Shown: positions 1 to 12,788, numbered from the stretch's first letter. The stretch: 64,000 bases of DNA from Butyriboletus loyo (GCA_038093515.1 JBBPSI010000131.1:1-64000), one strand, 5' to 3'. The notes: generated by a model not told the origin, from the sequence alone. A program made the numbers and translations.

Positions 1-83
1 CATTACACCTTGCCAGTACTTGTGTAGCACTGTGACAGTTGCGGAACCCTGTGTGACTTGATAACATCATTGTCTCATAACAA

Positions 84-805
84 CAAGTGGTTAAAGCTAA
101 GGGATCTTAGCCCAAACCACAAGTCTTTATATATTGTACAGGATGGCGCATAGACCAAGCTGTGCAAGTGCACAGACCTAGCTGTGCATGTGATAAACTA
201 CTATACATGGTTAGACTAGGAAGTCAACAGCAATCAGAAAGAAGAGAAGTAAATGAAATTAAGTACATGAGGTATGATGTCATAGTCTAGACTGATGATG
301 TCATGGACTGGTCTGGACCATTCATCATAGGCTCTGTCTAGGTTCTGATTACATGTACTATCCCACAATCATGTGTGCTGAGTCACATGACCTTTGAAAG
401 TGAAAGGTGAAGTCCAAAATCGTGGAAATTGTTATAATCATAACATTTTATTCGTACACTTCGTACACTTTCAATTCGGACTTAGTCGTTTTCAACTTCA
501 AAGGTCACGTGACATAGCGCACGTGATCGTGGGAACTTACATGTGATCCATTGCTGACTAAGCATATGATGTCATGGCCTAGACCAGGCCTAGACTCTAT
601 GACGTCACGACACATGTATTTAATCTCCGTTTACTTCTCTTCTTTTTGATCCCCGCGCCTCGTGTGGTTAATCACCGTTGCGCTTCTCTTCTTTAGTCTA
701 TCCATGTATAGTAGATCATCTCACGCACAGCATGGTCTGTGCGCACTTCTGTACAATATATAAAGGCTCGTGGTTAGACTAGGATTCCCTAGTTTTAACC
801 ACTTG
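84..805. repeat. Large imperfect foldback (inverted repeat) with outward-facing TATA boxes
   Basis: The sequence from about 84 to 418 reappears as its reverse complement from about 805 back to 471, around a ~50 bp AT-rich centre that includes a doubled cgtacactt. Both arms share the outer block caagtggttaaa, a TATATAAAG box (read outward in each arm), an agaagagaagtaaa block and a (t)gtcacrtgacctttgaa block near the centre. Arms differ by many substitutions and small indels, so this is an old inverted duplication. It could be two head-to-head solo LTRs or a foldback element; no coding sequence lies inside. Bases 10-60 and 858-915 outside the arms also resemble each other in direct orientation. 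Confidence 0.75.
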
Positions 806-1079
806 TCTATTCGCTGGCAACAGTTGAAGATTAAGTTGAAACTCCTTGATTCCATCTTGCCAGGTCTTTGTGTAGACCTGCAACTGTAGTGGGACCTCGT
901 GTGAAAGGGTACTACGTGCTAGCATTCGACTGCGCGTTGCCTCGCAACAGAAATGATATAGTATTATAACAGAACTCTTCAAGGAAGAGCAGATATGCAA
1001 TAAATATTGCCATTGGTTTGGGTTGGATCCATTCACCTCTGAAGCAGTGAGTTCTGTATAAGATGCTTGCATCATCTCA

Positions 1080-2240
1080 CTCTGGCCTTATTAATTGATT
1101 TGTACTACTACATGTCTTATGCTATATTTTCTTGATGACACTATGAGTTTCTGATAACATTGTATACCCTCTGACACACGGTAATCAGTGAATAGTATTG
1201 AATGTCATATTGTTTATTGGTTAGCTGATATGCAGTGGTTGGTGTCCCTCCACCAAAACCTTCCCAATGTAGTAACTTAGTAAGCAGCCACCAAAATCCG
1301 GCTATAGTTGAAGCATAAACGTCCGGCTTTCCATACATGCCCAACATACGCCATACGACGCGGCTTGCCAGTGGCAAAGCCACGGACATGGCCATGGCGT
1401 TCGTACGGTTATATATCAACGCTATCATTATCACACGGGCCGGCAGTTGATACACAGCGACATTCTTCAGAGTAAGCGCACCCTGGGAACTCCATGCGCC
1501 ATTTGGCTATATTCGTGACTTTATGGCTTTATGGCTTTCCACTGAAGTGACACTGAAAGCACTGCCTTCGACACATACAGGAACATACGGCAATGCGGCT
1601 GGTGTCCTGGGATACATCTCCACCGCCTCAGCAATGATCCATCGATACGACCGCAGCGCATGGACAACTTTGCAATATGCTCCAGTGTCTCGGCATGACA
1701 CGTGACTGCGTCCACATATTCCTGCTATGCCTGCAGGAACTGTGCAATAGCGCCGGTGAGCTCACAACTTATCTGCAAAGGCGCCGTGTGACGTTATCGC
1801 TTGACTACTCTACCGCAAGTCATTTGAGAGTTCTAATTGGACAATGGGTAGGCTACGTTTCGTGGACGAAGTTCCCCCGGGTTCGGCTATGTTTGCAGAT
1901 GAAGTATCGCCAGCTGGGAGTGGATGACATAGTACACATCCGTGTTCCTGATTATAGACGCCCGGGGCCATGTCGAGTTATTTTGAATTTTGAATCTGGT
2001 GGCCTCATCTCGCCTCCATTCCGCTCTTACTCACACACACGGTTCCGGAGTGTCCCCCATTGGCTAGACGTAGCTTTTGGTTCCTCCGTAATTAGAAAAT
2101 TATTGTGTCCGAGAGATCTCGCACTTTCCATCTAATTAATCAGGACCAAACCAATGGTCATGACTCGAGCAGAGGCGCAGTATGACTGCACATGCACGAC
2201 AACCTGGAATCACCGGGGACAATCCCTCACCGACCTGGGG
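1080..2240. other. No recognisable gene
   Basis: About 1.1 kb with short open frames on both strands. The minus-strand frame near 1141-1455 encodes a hydrophobic stretch but lacks an ATG at its start and matches nothing I recognise. Probably relic or intergenic sequence. Confidence 0.4.
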
Positions 2241-2262
2241 CGCTTTACATCTGTGGAATAAG

Positions 2263-2271
2263 GATATAAAG
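2263..2271 (+). promoter_or_regulatory. TATA box of the 121-aa protein gene
   Basis: A TATAAA motif lies about 100 nt upstream of the ATG at 2368, a usual distance for a fungal core promoter. Confidence 0.5.
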
Positions 2272-2367
2272 GAGACGGCTAGCAGGGCCCTTCATCACAA
2301 AGGCACTACTTGAGAAGACCACTTCTCTGCACATATCATTCACCCGTCTATCAATACGGCGCTCATC

Positions 2368-2733
2368 ATGACCAGCAAATTCTCTGCCTCTTCTCCTACT
2401 CCTAATTCTACTGTGCAGTCTCACCCACAGAAAGACTACATGGCAGCCTTTGGTGCATTGCAGTCCAAATATGGCTTTGGAGGTATCCCTACACCACTGC
2501 TTCCCAAGACAGACGTTAATACACGGAAATGGTACAAATGGGGGGAGTCTCGCTCGTCGTCCAACGCATCCTTGATACAATCCAGAACGCGCTCTGATGC
2601 GACACCCCCACCGTCGCCGCGAGATGCCGTGCCGACTCAGGGAACTCTGACCGAGTCTGAGTTGCGGCTGGGAAAGCTGATGGAAGAGTACGGACACGGA
2701 TCCGTCCCACAAGCCCACCTCAACCGTAAATGA
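2368..2733 (+). CDS. Small uncharacterised protein (121 aa)
   Basis: An uninterrupted ATG-to-stop frame of 121 codons preceded by a TATA box. The composition looks like a real protein: a Ser/Thr/Pro-rich N-terminus, a DYMAAFGALQSKYGFGG block at about residues 23-39, a further Ser/Pro-rich linker with TPPPSPRD, and a charged amphipathic C-terminal segment (ESELRLGKLMEEYGHGS). The repeated aromatic-glycine motifs (KYGFGG, EYGHGS) suggest two short related segments. No signal peptide or membrane segment is visible. I do not recognise a named family; small proteins of this style are common in Agaricomycetes. No intron is needed. Confidence 0.7.
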   Translation: MTSKFSASSPTPNSTVQSHPQKDYMAAFGALQSKYGFGGIPTPLLPKTDVNTRKWYKWGESRSSSNASLIQSRTRSDATPPPSPRDAVPTQGTLTESELRLGKLMEEYGHGSVPQAHLNRK

Positions 2734-2920
2734 TGCGATGGTCTCTCATCACATGCAGTGTGCGTAGGGTTCGCTATGAACTTCATTGTCATAATTCTGA
2801 AGGTTCACGATCTAGCTACCACCAAAGTGAACATAAAAATGGATAATCCGCGCTTTGAGGTTGCGGGGCTCATGACATATGATGAAGGGGTAGCTTATGC
2901 TGTGGCGGGTGTATAACATT

Positions 2921-3470
2921 ACGCGCTCGCTTTTAGCAATATCCCACCGGTTTTGCAATCAGCAACGGTCGTAGTCGCACTACAGTACATGTCCTCTGCC
3001 ATAATAGCCATAATTCCTGTCCGCTTCCCCCAAGCTCCCATAGTTCAGCAGTGTCGTTGCCTCTCATACGTTCGTGTGTGAGTCTATGTCAGGGTTCTAA
3101 TGATGAATTGCTTGGCCATCCCAATGCACGGCTGCTGCCCGTGTCTTCGTCTCTAGGGTCCCGGAGTAGGCCAGTCGTACATTGCGCCTCTTTTGTACCC
3201 GCGAATTCGCTACTACACGCTCTGTCCCACCCCGTTCGTCAGTTACGTCTACGAGTTCGTCATGACCGCGATCGGGGCATTATGGGGTGACTGTGTAGGT
3301 GAGGTTGAGGAAAGTCGCACAACGTGTTTCTCGGGCTAGACGTGTTCTCTCGATTATTAAAAGGTTCTGCGGACGAGCAGAAATTGGGTACTATGTAGTA
3401 GTGCGAGAATCATTCGGAAATCGGAGCTAGAGTATGCCGTACGCGCATGTGAGGTAGTCGTTAAAAATAT
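2921..3470 (+). repeat. Dispersed repeat, copy 1 (interrupted)
   Basis: Bases 2922-2972 (acgcgctcgctttta...ttttgcaatcag) recur at 9888-9940 with few changes. Bases ~3333-3470 (gctagacgtgttctctcgat ... cattcggaaatcggagctagag) match the continuation of that copy at 9985-10080. In copy 1 the two parts are separated by about 360 extra bases, so either copy 1 carries an insertion or copy 2 a deletion. No coding function is apparent. Confidence 0.6.
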
Positions 3471-3479
3471 CGTAATACG

Positions 3480-4015
3480 GACAGCCGTCATGATATATCT
3501 CGGCTCGGCTTTCATGCTATACGACCGTGTCGTCGTTCTCCTGGCCATCACTACGTATTTTCAGCCACCGCTTGAGCTTGCTTATCTTGCCGTCGTGTTT
3601 CCGCTGCGAGGTCCAGTCACTGGTCTCGAGCGGTGGTCTTTATCACGCCATGACATCCGCACTCAGGAACGCCGAGATCGAGACGACGGAGGACTTATCC
3701 AGCCTGAAAAAATCTGGTCCTCGTCCATCCATGGCTCCACTGCCTCATTCATCATGCCCTTTCTTCCAAGGATGTGATTATGGACGGTAATCCCGAACCG
3801 CTCACCCCAGTCGATGGGGATGGCGCCTGGGATAGCGGATTCGACGCGCGCTCTCCCTTTACATTATACACCGTATCCCCTTCATTCGACAAGCTTACCA
3901 GAGCGCTACGGCTTTTCGTGCGCCTCAGACAGCCTTTCGGCGCGCTATAATATCGCTCACCCCTCAAACCTGACCAATGTTGCATGCTCTCGCACTTCGC
4001 GTTGCTTTCCGTAAG
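3480..4015 (+). pseudogene. Decayed C-terminus of a TPR-HET protein
   Basis: The plus-strand translation tracks the C-terminal region of the HET genes at 52.2 and 60.5 kb: AFMLYDRVV aligns with AAMLYDRVV, then VFPLRGPV, a frameshift, TSALRNAEIETTEDLSSL, then PLTPVDGDG, FDKLTRALRLFVRLRQPFGAL and a premature stop. At least two frameshifts are needed, so it cannot be functional. The segment resembling PVDGDGADSGFDA is closer to the 60.5 kb copy than to the 52.2 kb copy. It lies tail-to-tail with the GH31 gene that follows. Confidence 0.85.
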
Positions 4016-4263
4016 TCGTGTACCCCGTGGAAGTCACTCGACGACCGGACAGCAGTCAGGACTCCCGATCACAAGTCGGACCCAGACAGGCCTCTAACAA
4101 CGAACTGATTGTAGGCCGGCCGCAAACTTGGTGCATTCGCATGAGCGATGACGGGTTAAGTACATCATCAAACACATCAGGCAGTACAACAGTCCATCGG
4201 ACCAAGTGCATTTTGGAATATCACAACATATCACGATGGTTCTCCCCACTCGCCGTCTGCTAT

Positions 4264-7200
4264 CTATTTCCAGCTCACTGTCGTCTGCGCAGCGTTCAGC
4301 TCGATAGCCAAGTTCGAAATGATCAACTCCTCGTTCGCTGGATTGTGCGTCCATCCTTCCATTTCCCCGCAATTGAGTGTCACCGTCGTAGGCTGCTGCA
4401 CACCGAGAATAATGATCGTCTCGAGTTTCTGATCGATGGAGTACGCTCCCTGGCTCTCAACGACCAGTTCCCCTCCGCTTGCAAAGAAGCTCAAGGTACG
4501 GTTCGCGCCTGGAGGATAGCTCTCACCATCGTCAACGTAGGCATTGCCCCACGCGGTCCCTGCCATATTCAACGATACGAGGAGCGAATAAGGTCCCTGC
4601 CGTGTCTCATAGATCGTGTAGGCAGGTTCCTGGTGCAAGAGTAAGATGGAGCTATCTCGGATGTGGACGTTGATGTGGCTAATCGGGGCGCTCAAAGTTG
4701 TGTTTGTACCAGGAGTGGCATTGACGACAGCGTGGGTCCACCAGTCACGCCAGATAACAGTGCCTCTTCCGGGGAAGATACCTGGGGGTCCAAGCTAATT
4801 ATCAGATCATGTGTTTGCACGGGTGTCAACGGGAACGCACCGTCAACTGTGGTTGCTCCAGGAGTCAACACGGGGGTGATGAGGATGTCGCTTCCAATCA
4901 GCCACTGTCTGTCGACGTTGAAAAGCTCCGGCTCGTTGGGGAACTCGTAAAACAGGGCCCGAACCGGTGGGAGACCGTTAATAGAAGCGTTGGCAAAAAG
5001 GGTATACTATCATCCAACATGTCAGTACACTTCAGTGATTTTTCCCGAGGCACGTACCCAGTACGGTAACATCGAGTATCTGGCGGCAATCGCAATCTGC
5101 GATGCGTTCGCGACGCTGGCCCATCGGTAGGGTTCCTGAGGCAGAGCACCATAGGTGTTGTGGTTCCTGTAGAATGGAGTAAAGGCGGCAAGCTGCATCC
5201 ATCGGTTGCAAAGTTCTTCGTCGGTATTGCCATCTGAAAGGAGTTACAATGTTTCCATTCCAGCTTCATGAAACAGAACTGACTGAAACCACATGTGTCG
5301 GCACCAACCATTGGAATTTGGTAAATCTGGAACTGTAGAATGCCTTGGATGCTCAGGTACATGTATTGCCATTTACTGTAGTTGTCGCCGAGCTAGAGAG
5401 TGCATCAGAACTTGCGTGGAGCAGCCCTCAAAGGCCAGGACATACCCAATGGCCTGTCCACTTCCCGGAAGACGGGAAGGTCGAGCGACTGATCAAGAAT
5501 GGCCTCTTCCCATTGAAGATGGTCTGCACGGCGAGATGTGTGGTCTTCTCCTCCATCATCCCAAACATATTGTGTACGTCAAGCTCGGCGTAACCACCAT
5601 AATGAGTTGCATTCGTAGCCAGCGTGTTTGTCGAGAGTGCTCCATAACCTGATGGGTGGAGGAATGAATCAGTTGGAAATCAAATGGAAAGATACAAGAT
5701 TTGACCGTTGTGAATGGCGTATGGCGGGCTGTTAACGTTGACATTTGGCTCGCCTCCAGCGCCAACACCACGTTTCGCGAGTGTCTCCGTAGTTCCAGGT
5801 TGACAAGAGTTCGTCGACGTTCCGTTGATTGTCATATTGCCACTCGGTCCCCAGATAGTTTCATTGTAACTGTAGGAGAATGACACTCAGCATGTTGTAG
5901 TGGCAAATGGAGTCTAAACAATGCTGACCATTCAGGGTATACAGTTACCACAGTGCCGATCACGTTGAATGGTTGCAACGCCGAAGCATTCGCGCCGGTA
6001 CCGCTGTCCTCGAGATAAGCTCAGATTCTAGCTCAATCCTGAGGTTAGCTTACCAGGAATGACTGCAAAACGAGCTCGGTTCGTTCATGTCAAGCCAAAT
6101 ACCAGAGAAGTTGACGCCGAGTTCAGTCCAGTTCGTCAATGCCTCCGTCCACCATGCTTGGGTGTTCTCCGCGAACCAGTCAGGGAAAGTCTGTAGTCAT
6201 GAAACAGTCGGTACGAGTGGACACAGCATGGCAGAAACTCACTGAATAACCAGGCCAAACTTGTCCGATGTAGAGGGATCCGTCAGGGTTTTTGATGAAA
6301 GTATCGCTGCGTAGGGTGAGGTTGGACACACTGCAAAATATTTGAACCAACATACCTCGTGACACCGGCAGAGAATGGGTAATACTTGAAAGGTGATCAG
6401 GAAGTAATTAGACCTGCCCGAAGCCAGAGCTCACCACATCGGTCGTGTTGACAGTGACCCCAATACCTGCGTCTACAATAGGGATGTCTATGAAAATGAA
6501 CCTGTTCAACATACACTGCAGATCACGTTTATCAATGGAACACCTACAATGTTGGTAGTTGGCAGTCTAGTAAAACGAATTAATTGCTTTGTTCATTACA
6601 AAAATGGAAATCAGACAACTGACTAATTGCTCGATGAATTGATGGAGTTCATCAGCGGGGAACCTCACGGGATCGGTCGTAAAGTCACGGAATGCATGAT
6701 ACAAATCGATGTCATTCCACTGAACTGGTATCCCACGTAGGTGAGGGCCATTTAACCATCAGATGAAACAGACCTTCAAGAGGAATGTTTGCAGCGCGCA
6801 TAGCGGCAACGTTTGCGATGTCTTCACTGATGTTGACATATCCCCACCTCACATACCCTTTTCATTAATTTCTAGTCGACCAAGTGATAATCGATGGCCT
6901 ACCTGCACAAGTGGAATCCGAAGCCCCAAGCCGGCTGCCACATGGGATAACCAATTGTCGCCCCGTATTGAGCAATGACTTCAGCATCCGTAGGCCCAGA
7001 GAAGAAGTAAAAATCGAGAATTCCTCCGACCATTCGATACTCAATAAGCGACACCTGCGAATTAGGCGGAGTTTGTAAGAAGATATCAGACCCTGCAGAA
7101 CTGCCAGATCATTCCGATGTGTTCACGTGAAAGCATTGGTTGGTAATACCTGAGTAGTAAAACTCCCGACGACGACGACGTATTGGTGGTCTCGTTGAAG

Positions 7201-8144
7201 CGATGCTCCAGGTAGATGGGATGTGACCCATACCTTTGTCGCATCAGTCACATGTTGCTCCTATATCGACTTGTCTTACATGTTCTGGTCAATAGGATCT
7301 CCGACATCGCGAGCCCAGAGTGTTTGGATAGTGCCGACACCGCCATTCGTACCTATATCACGTCGGAAGCCACTGCTGGCAATCACCTCACCCAAACCAT
7401 AGATGTTTGTACCATAAGGCAGTGCTGAGGCGATCTATTCACGGCGCGTTATATATATCAGCTCGCAGGCTATTTCGAGGATGAAACCCGTTTACCTGAA
7501 GATACTGATCTTCAAACACGAGGGGGAACCCATCGAATGCCGTGCTGGGATCCGAGACGTTGGAGGGTGGGATGGGTGTTGGTGGGAGAGAGGTGATTCT
7601 GGTATCAAATATAGGCATTGCACCTGGATCAGAGCGGCGCGTGATCCAGAAAGCGAATGGCAACGCGTCATAGTTGAACACGAGGTCTGACGACCCTGTG
7701 AACGATTCTGTTGGATCAGGTGGACGCTCGATGACAGATTCGGGGATTGTGAATTGCTGGTTCACAGTGTCGTAGATTTTGACGTGTAGGCTAAACGCAA
7801 ACGATTTGACAGGATGGAATCATGATATTTGAGAGACTCACGTCGTCTGAGATTGGTAGGTGACTTGAATGGTGAGATTCGCTACGTCCATGCCAAACGC
7901 ATTACAAGGTGCGCCCGCCAGTGACAACTGCGCAGTCAGACCATACTGAGACTCGGTCAGAGATCCCAGAGTGTAGCCTGTGGTACATTGATATCAGTGT
8001 TATGGACCTGGGCGGAAATGTACCTGGGCAATCGGTGATGTTCATCGAGTTCGTGACATTGCTAGTGGATTGACGCAGGGAGGAAGGGAAACCCCACGCC
8101 AACGTTGTGGCGAGCGAAAGCCCGCCAAATATTGTGAGTAGCAT
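4264..8144 (-). CDS. Secreted GH31 alpha-glucosidase
   Basis: Glycoside hydrolase family 31, which removes terminal alpha-linked glucose from maltose and starch fragments; presumably secreted. The ATG at 8144 opens a hydrophobic signal peptide ([17 protein letters not shown]). A series of short exons follows, separated by introns of about 50-70 nt. Family landmarks appear in order: [17 protein letters not shown] (about 7390), [16 protein letters not shown] (about 6930), VQWNDIDL, the nucleophile motif [12 protein letters not shown] (about 6090), the acid/base motif WLGDN (about 5380), MVGADTCGF (about 5290), and a C-terminal beta domain ending AAQTTVSWK at 4264. I saw no frameshift or in-frame stop in the exons I traced; exact splice junctions were not all resolved. 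Many N-x-S/T sites fit a secreted glycoprotein. A 3'-end relic of a closely related gene lies at 59.7 kb. Confidence 0.9.
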
Positions 8145-8188
8145 GATGATGAGGGTTCGCTCGACCTAACGGGAGGATGACCGACAGG

Positions 8189-8196
8189 TATTTATA
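8189..8196 (-). promoter_or_regulatory. TATA box of the GH31 gene
   Basis: TATAAATA read on the minus strand, about 45 nt upstream of the alpha-glucosidase ATG at 8144. Confidence 0.6.
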
Positions 8197-8199
8197 AGG

Positions 8200-10490
8200 A
8201 CTCTGGGAGAGTGCTCAGGCTTGCGGTCACCAACGTTTTAACATGAAGCGACCAATGTGAACAAAAGTGCGAGAAATTATAAGCGAAGAAGGATAAAACG
8301 ATGAAGCGGGCATGCCAACTGCCAGTACTCTGAAACACTGGTGGAGACAAGACGGAGAAGATATCAAAGAACAGGACCCATAAACCCGAATCCTGCGATC
8401 GAGTTGTGTCCTCAATGGCGACGATAGTGACCATTAGCCGGCCATAAGCAGATGATGATGATGCAGTGCCAAGTAATGAGATTAAACACGGCTGCGAAAC
8501 CACCACACAGAAGCACTTCCGACGGAGGGGCAAACCCCGGATTCAAGTGAACAAAACATCCCAAGTTAAAATTTTCATGTTCAATTAGCCAATTGAAACT
8601 GTTAGAGTCATGTAGACCAAACAAATACAAGCTACATTCGGCCGAGCATATGGCTGATAAGATAATAAATAAAGATTACTATCGACTCAATAAGGTTAGA
8701 AGTAAAACTTGTATATTAGAAGAGTCGTATCATAGGATATAGAATAATTATCCTACTCCTGATCTCTCACATCCTTTTCGTGTGCGTGATCACTCAGAAA
8801 ACACTTCGCTCCATTTCCACAGAAACTGTAGGGCTGTACGCGGATTTACACGTTCCTACTCACAGCGCTGTGTACGTGTCCTGGATCAAGTCTTGGACGT
8901 CTGGGCCCCGACTCAGTGCCAACTGCCTGACCGCCGTGAAGCACATTCCAACTACGGGTCGGTGTTGCCAGTGGGCGCCTGGACAGGGAACGTTAACGAC
9001 CAGCCCGGGAATATCAGTTACGGCGTCCACAAAGATGACCACCTACATGATCATCAAGGTAGGGCCCCATAGCCGTTGTGTTGGGCTGTCCATGCCACTT
9101 GATCATCCCCAACTGAGTTTTAGATGAGCGAGATTCATTCACCAATTCAAACCTTTACGGTACTCAGTGTTTATCTTGCTACGCTCGAGGTACGTGAAAA
9201 CGCTCTCCTAACAGAATTGTGACCGACGGTGCTACTATAGGACATGTTATCATTTCAACGATTTTTTTTACTTACCCCGTCCTCTTCGCCCACCCTTTAG
9301 CGAGGTTACGTACACGAAGTCGAGCCCACAGGCACAAGCCTTATATGTACCAACGTGATGCTCCTTTCGGTCTTGAGAAAAAGGTAAGTCACTCATCCAG
9401 TGCACGAACAATTAACCTCAGGCTATGAGCACGATCTTGGCTGGGCCAATCCAAAATTCTTTAGTATCTCAATTAATGTCCCTTGATGTAGCGTGATGCT
9501 TTCTCCAGCAAGCTCGTTGCATTATTCCTTCCCCAGGATTCTCTGGGTGGATGGAGTTGGTGCCTTCCGAGGCTTGGCATGATTCCTGCTAAATCGCATG
9601 CATTGGCACCAAACAGTACGCCAACATTAGACTCGAGAGTTGTCTCTCGGTGGCTTTCATCACGCTCATGCTGTTTGATACTCTCGTTTTCTTTGCAATC
9701 TCACAAAAAATGCTCGTGTTCCACAGCACTGTAGAGCCAAAGAATAGGAAGGCAGATTGATGTGATGAAACGTTTCCTCGTCTTAGCAAGGTAGCCTACA
9801 CGGCAGACAACAATATCATCTTTATCTGTCTTTTTCGTCATGTTAGTGCTGAGGCTTCCCAAAAAGGATCATGACTGGTCCGAACTTTACGCGCTCGCTT
9901 CTAGCAATGTCCCACCGGTTTTGCAATCAGTAACCACGCAAGCACGATGGTATATTGGATCTCAATTTCGAAACGTTTCCAGGGGTGCTAGACCCGTTCT
10001 CTCGATCTCTGCGAGCGAGGGACCTCGCACGAGATCATTCTGGAATCGGAACTAGAGCGAATCTTACGCACGCGTGGGTGTGGGTACATGCCTAGAGAAC
10101 TTTCACTTGCAGTCTTCAGTAACTGAACGGAAATCGTAAAACGGACGAAGATAGACACAAGGGTGACAGTGCTTTCCCGGGACTTGACCATTCCATCCCT
10201 CGAAACGCATTTTCGTGAGATCTCCAGAACCTGTGAAGGACGTAATCGAAGCTCGATGACACAAACAGAATGGGTAGTCACGCGTCACGAGTTAAAGACG
10301 GTCACGTGGCAAAGGCCCGCAAAATGTGCCAAATAAACTCGTGTGAGCAGGTCGCAGTGTTATCGGCCGGTGACCGATTTGTACCTAACATACAAGAACA
10401 TGCACAGCTCGTAGGCTTCTAGAGTTATAGGTGCGAATATTTTCTCTCCTTATCCCGTTCGCTTTTATCTCGCTACCACGACCCATATCA
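8200..10490. other. No recognisable gene; contains dispersed repeat copy 2
   Basis: 2.3 kb between the GH31 promoter and the PNPOx-like gene. A plus-strand frame at 8782-9072 has a protein-like stretch (LPVGAWTGNVNDQPG) but no family I can name and no supporting exons. The rest is short overlapping frames. Repeat copy 2 lies at 9885-10085. Confidence 0.4.
9885..10085 (+). repeat. Dispersed repeat, copy 2
   Basis: Partner of the repeat at 2921-3470: shared acgcgctcgcttytagcaat, cccaccggttttgcaatcag, and gttctctcgat ... atcattctggaatcggaactagag. Same orientation, about 7 kb from copy 1. Confidence 0.6.
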
Positions 10491-10499
10491 TACCACAAA

Positions 10500-11499
10500 A
10501 TGGCCATCTTCTACGACGAGATCCCAGACAAACATCTCGAATGGATCGCGAAGCAAAAGATGTTCTGGGTCGCTACTGCCGCACTTAATGGGCACGTCAA
10601 CCTCTCGCCCAAGGGATGCATCGAGAGCTTTCACATCCTGAATAAGAGTCGTGTTTGGTATGAGGACATGACTGGTAGTGGTGAGTCGCTCAGATCCGCC
10701 CACCACGCCTAGTTACCTACACTCTACCCCCATTCTGTAACTGACACCGATTTGCTAGGTATCGAGACCATTGCGCATATGCGTGAGCCCGGAAATGCTA
10801 GGGTCACAATCATGTTCCATGCTCTTGAGGGCGCGCCAAGGATCTTGAGAATGTGGGGAACGGGTACGTACACGACTCCTCGCGTGCACCCATCACTCCT
10901 CAGAGTGCTCATGTCGGGCCCCCACTTTGAACGACGCACAATACAGGTACTGTGCACGAGTTCGGCACGCCAGAGTATGATACGTTGATACCCCCCGCGA
11001 GCCGCAAACCAGGCTCGCGCGCAGCGATCGTCATCGACGTGCACAAGGTCGCTACTGTGAGCACCCCCGTTCCAGTCCCTGTCCACACGTCTCTAACCCT
11101 CGCCCCAAACCTGCCCAGTCCTGTGGCTTTGGCGTCCCTCAATTTAAATTCATTGGCCAGCGCTCACAACTCGAACGGTTCTGTGATAACCTGGAACGGG
11201 TAGAGGCGCAAGTATCTCCCACAGAAAGGGCATTGGAGGGTATCAAGGCGTGGTGGACCGCCGAAAACACCCTTAGTATCGATGGTCTCCCAGCATTGAA
11301 GGAAGCGCATAATACGTCCCTCGCTATCAAGAATTCTTACGATCGTAACGCACCACGTCCACAGGCTAAGACTGACCCGGTTGTGACCGCTGCGCCACCA
11401 TCAGTCAAGCATTTCGACGGCAGGCTCCTCGTGGCTTTCTCGTTGGGTGTCGCAACTACATTGGCGGCTCTAAGACTCGCTAGTTTGCGTGTACGCTGA
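10500..11499 (+). CDS. PNPOx-like (split-barrel FMN-binding) protein with C-terminal membrane anchor
   Basis: Four exons (10500-10680, 10759-10863, 10947-11056, 11119-11499) join in frame to 258 aa. The N-terminus (FYDEIPDKHLEWIAKQKMFWVATAA, then GHVNLSPKG) and later blocks (VWYEDMTGSG, ETIAHMREPGNARVTIMF, LRMWGTGTVHEFG) are the pattern of the fungal pyridoxamine-5'-phosphate-oxidase-like family, small FMN-dependent oxidoreductases. Substrate cannot be read from sequence. A hydrophobic segment near the end (LLVAFSLGVATTLAALRLASL) suggests tail anchoring in a membrane. The ATG at 10500 is preferred over an upstream ATG-like frame because the family normally starts M-x-x-FYDE. All splice sites are GT/AG. 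Confidence 0.85.
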
Positions 11500-12788
11500 G
11501 CGCTTATCAATTTTCTATTTCCGTCGAGTGGCACCTTCAAAGTTGTACATTTTAGTGTGCAAGGGTTCGACTAGAACGTTATCTGTCCGCGTAGTGGTAG
11601 ACAATACTTGTCATGAAACACACTGCTAACCTACAGTGGCATTTGAACTGATGCAGGTCAAGGTGGTCCCGGAGGCTAAAAAATAGGGAGTTTATTCACG
11701 CTACAGTGACGATTGCCGAACCACGGGGCTGTGCGTTGACGTTGCGACATGTAGTAGGAGATTTATGCGCTTGATTGGCACAAATTTTGTATCACCATGG
11801 TCTGTCGCCGGCACGACCTGAGGCAGGAAACACTGCAAGGTACTCGACCAGTAAGAAGTCTTTTAGGAATAGTACAGGAAAAGTCCTTGTGGCATCGGCC
11901 TCGAACTCCGCACCAGCCTGAGAGCGTGATAAAATGTAAGGGATTCTTTGACGGCGACTCCTGTAGATCACATCGAGTACTGGCAGTCTGACCACCAGAC
12001 AAGGGCCTCTGTGACCGCCAACAGGCGCTACATTCTGAGGAGTCGAGCGTGAATTTTTGACATTGCCTAACTAAACTACCGCGAAATGAAACGAACCGAA
12101 CCGAAATGCGGCAAAGACGTAGCCCCTTTCGGTAAACCTGCGCCCCACATTTATAGCGTTACTGTCGAATTACTTGTCAACGGGAGCGCCATCTCCCTTT
12201 GTTTTCTTCTCTTGTACTTGGCCCTCCGAGTCATCTCACCTTCTTGGACCTGGATGTGGGCGTGCCTCGGGCGACGGAGACGCCATGCTGCAGCAGCATG
12301 CCCATACCAACAATACACTAGGCGAGTGGCAAGGACTAACCAAGGTATCTTCAGTCTGTACCATGTCCAAGCTCTCGTTTGCGCCCATCTTCTCCGCTGC
12401 TCACGTCTCCAAGTGGGATCCAATTCCCGAAGACGCCCGCATTCGCGCCACACAGTCCGGGTTTGGGCTCGAAACATGGGTCAGTGGCCAGTCGAACGAC
12501 GCTGGCCATGATGCGTGTGCACCATCGGAGTTGCCAAAGTCCAACGGGGGCGTCTTGTCGACGCGCGAGTGTGAGATCACCGTGCGAGTCGATGGCCCTG
12601 TCGCCGCACCGTGTTTCGTCGGACCTCGCTCAATCAGGTCATGTGGTACATACAATTTCACATTCTTTTTTTCGTTTTGGGTACCCACGGCCACGGTTTC
12701 TTCCCTCTCATTCTGTGCCTCACTCAGAACTGACTTGGTGACTCTCTTTGCGTCGTGTTTTAACCCGTTTCTTTGTGAATCAGACAAT
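11500..12788. other. No confident gene
   Basis: 1.3 kb. A plus-strand frame beginning with the ATG at 12362 could encode a short Ser-rich peptide, but no splice chain or conserved motif supports it. A TATA-like ATTTATAG lies near 12147. Confidence 0.35.
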
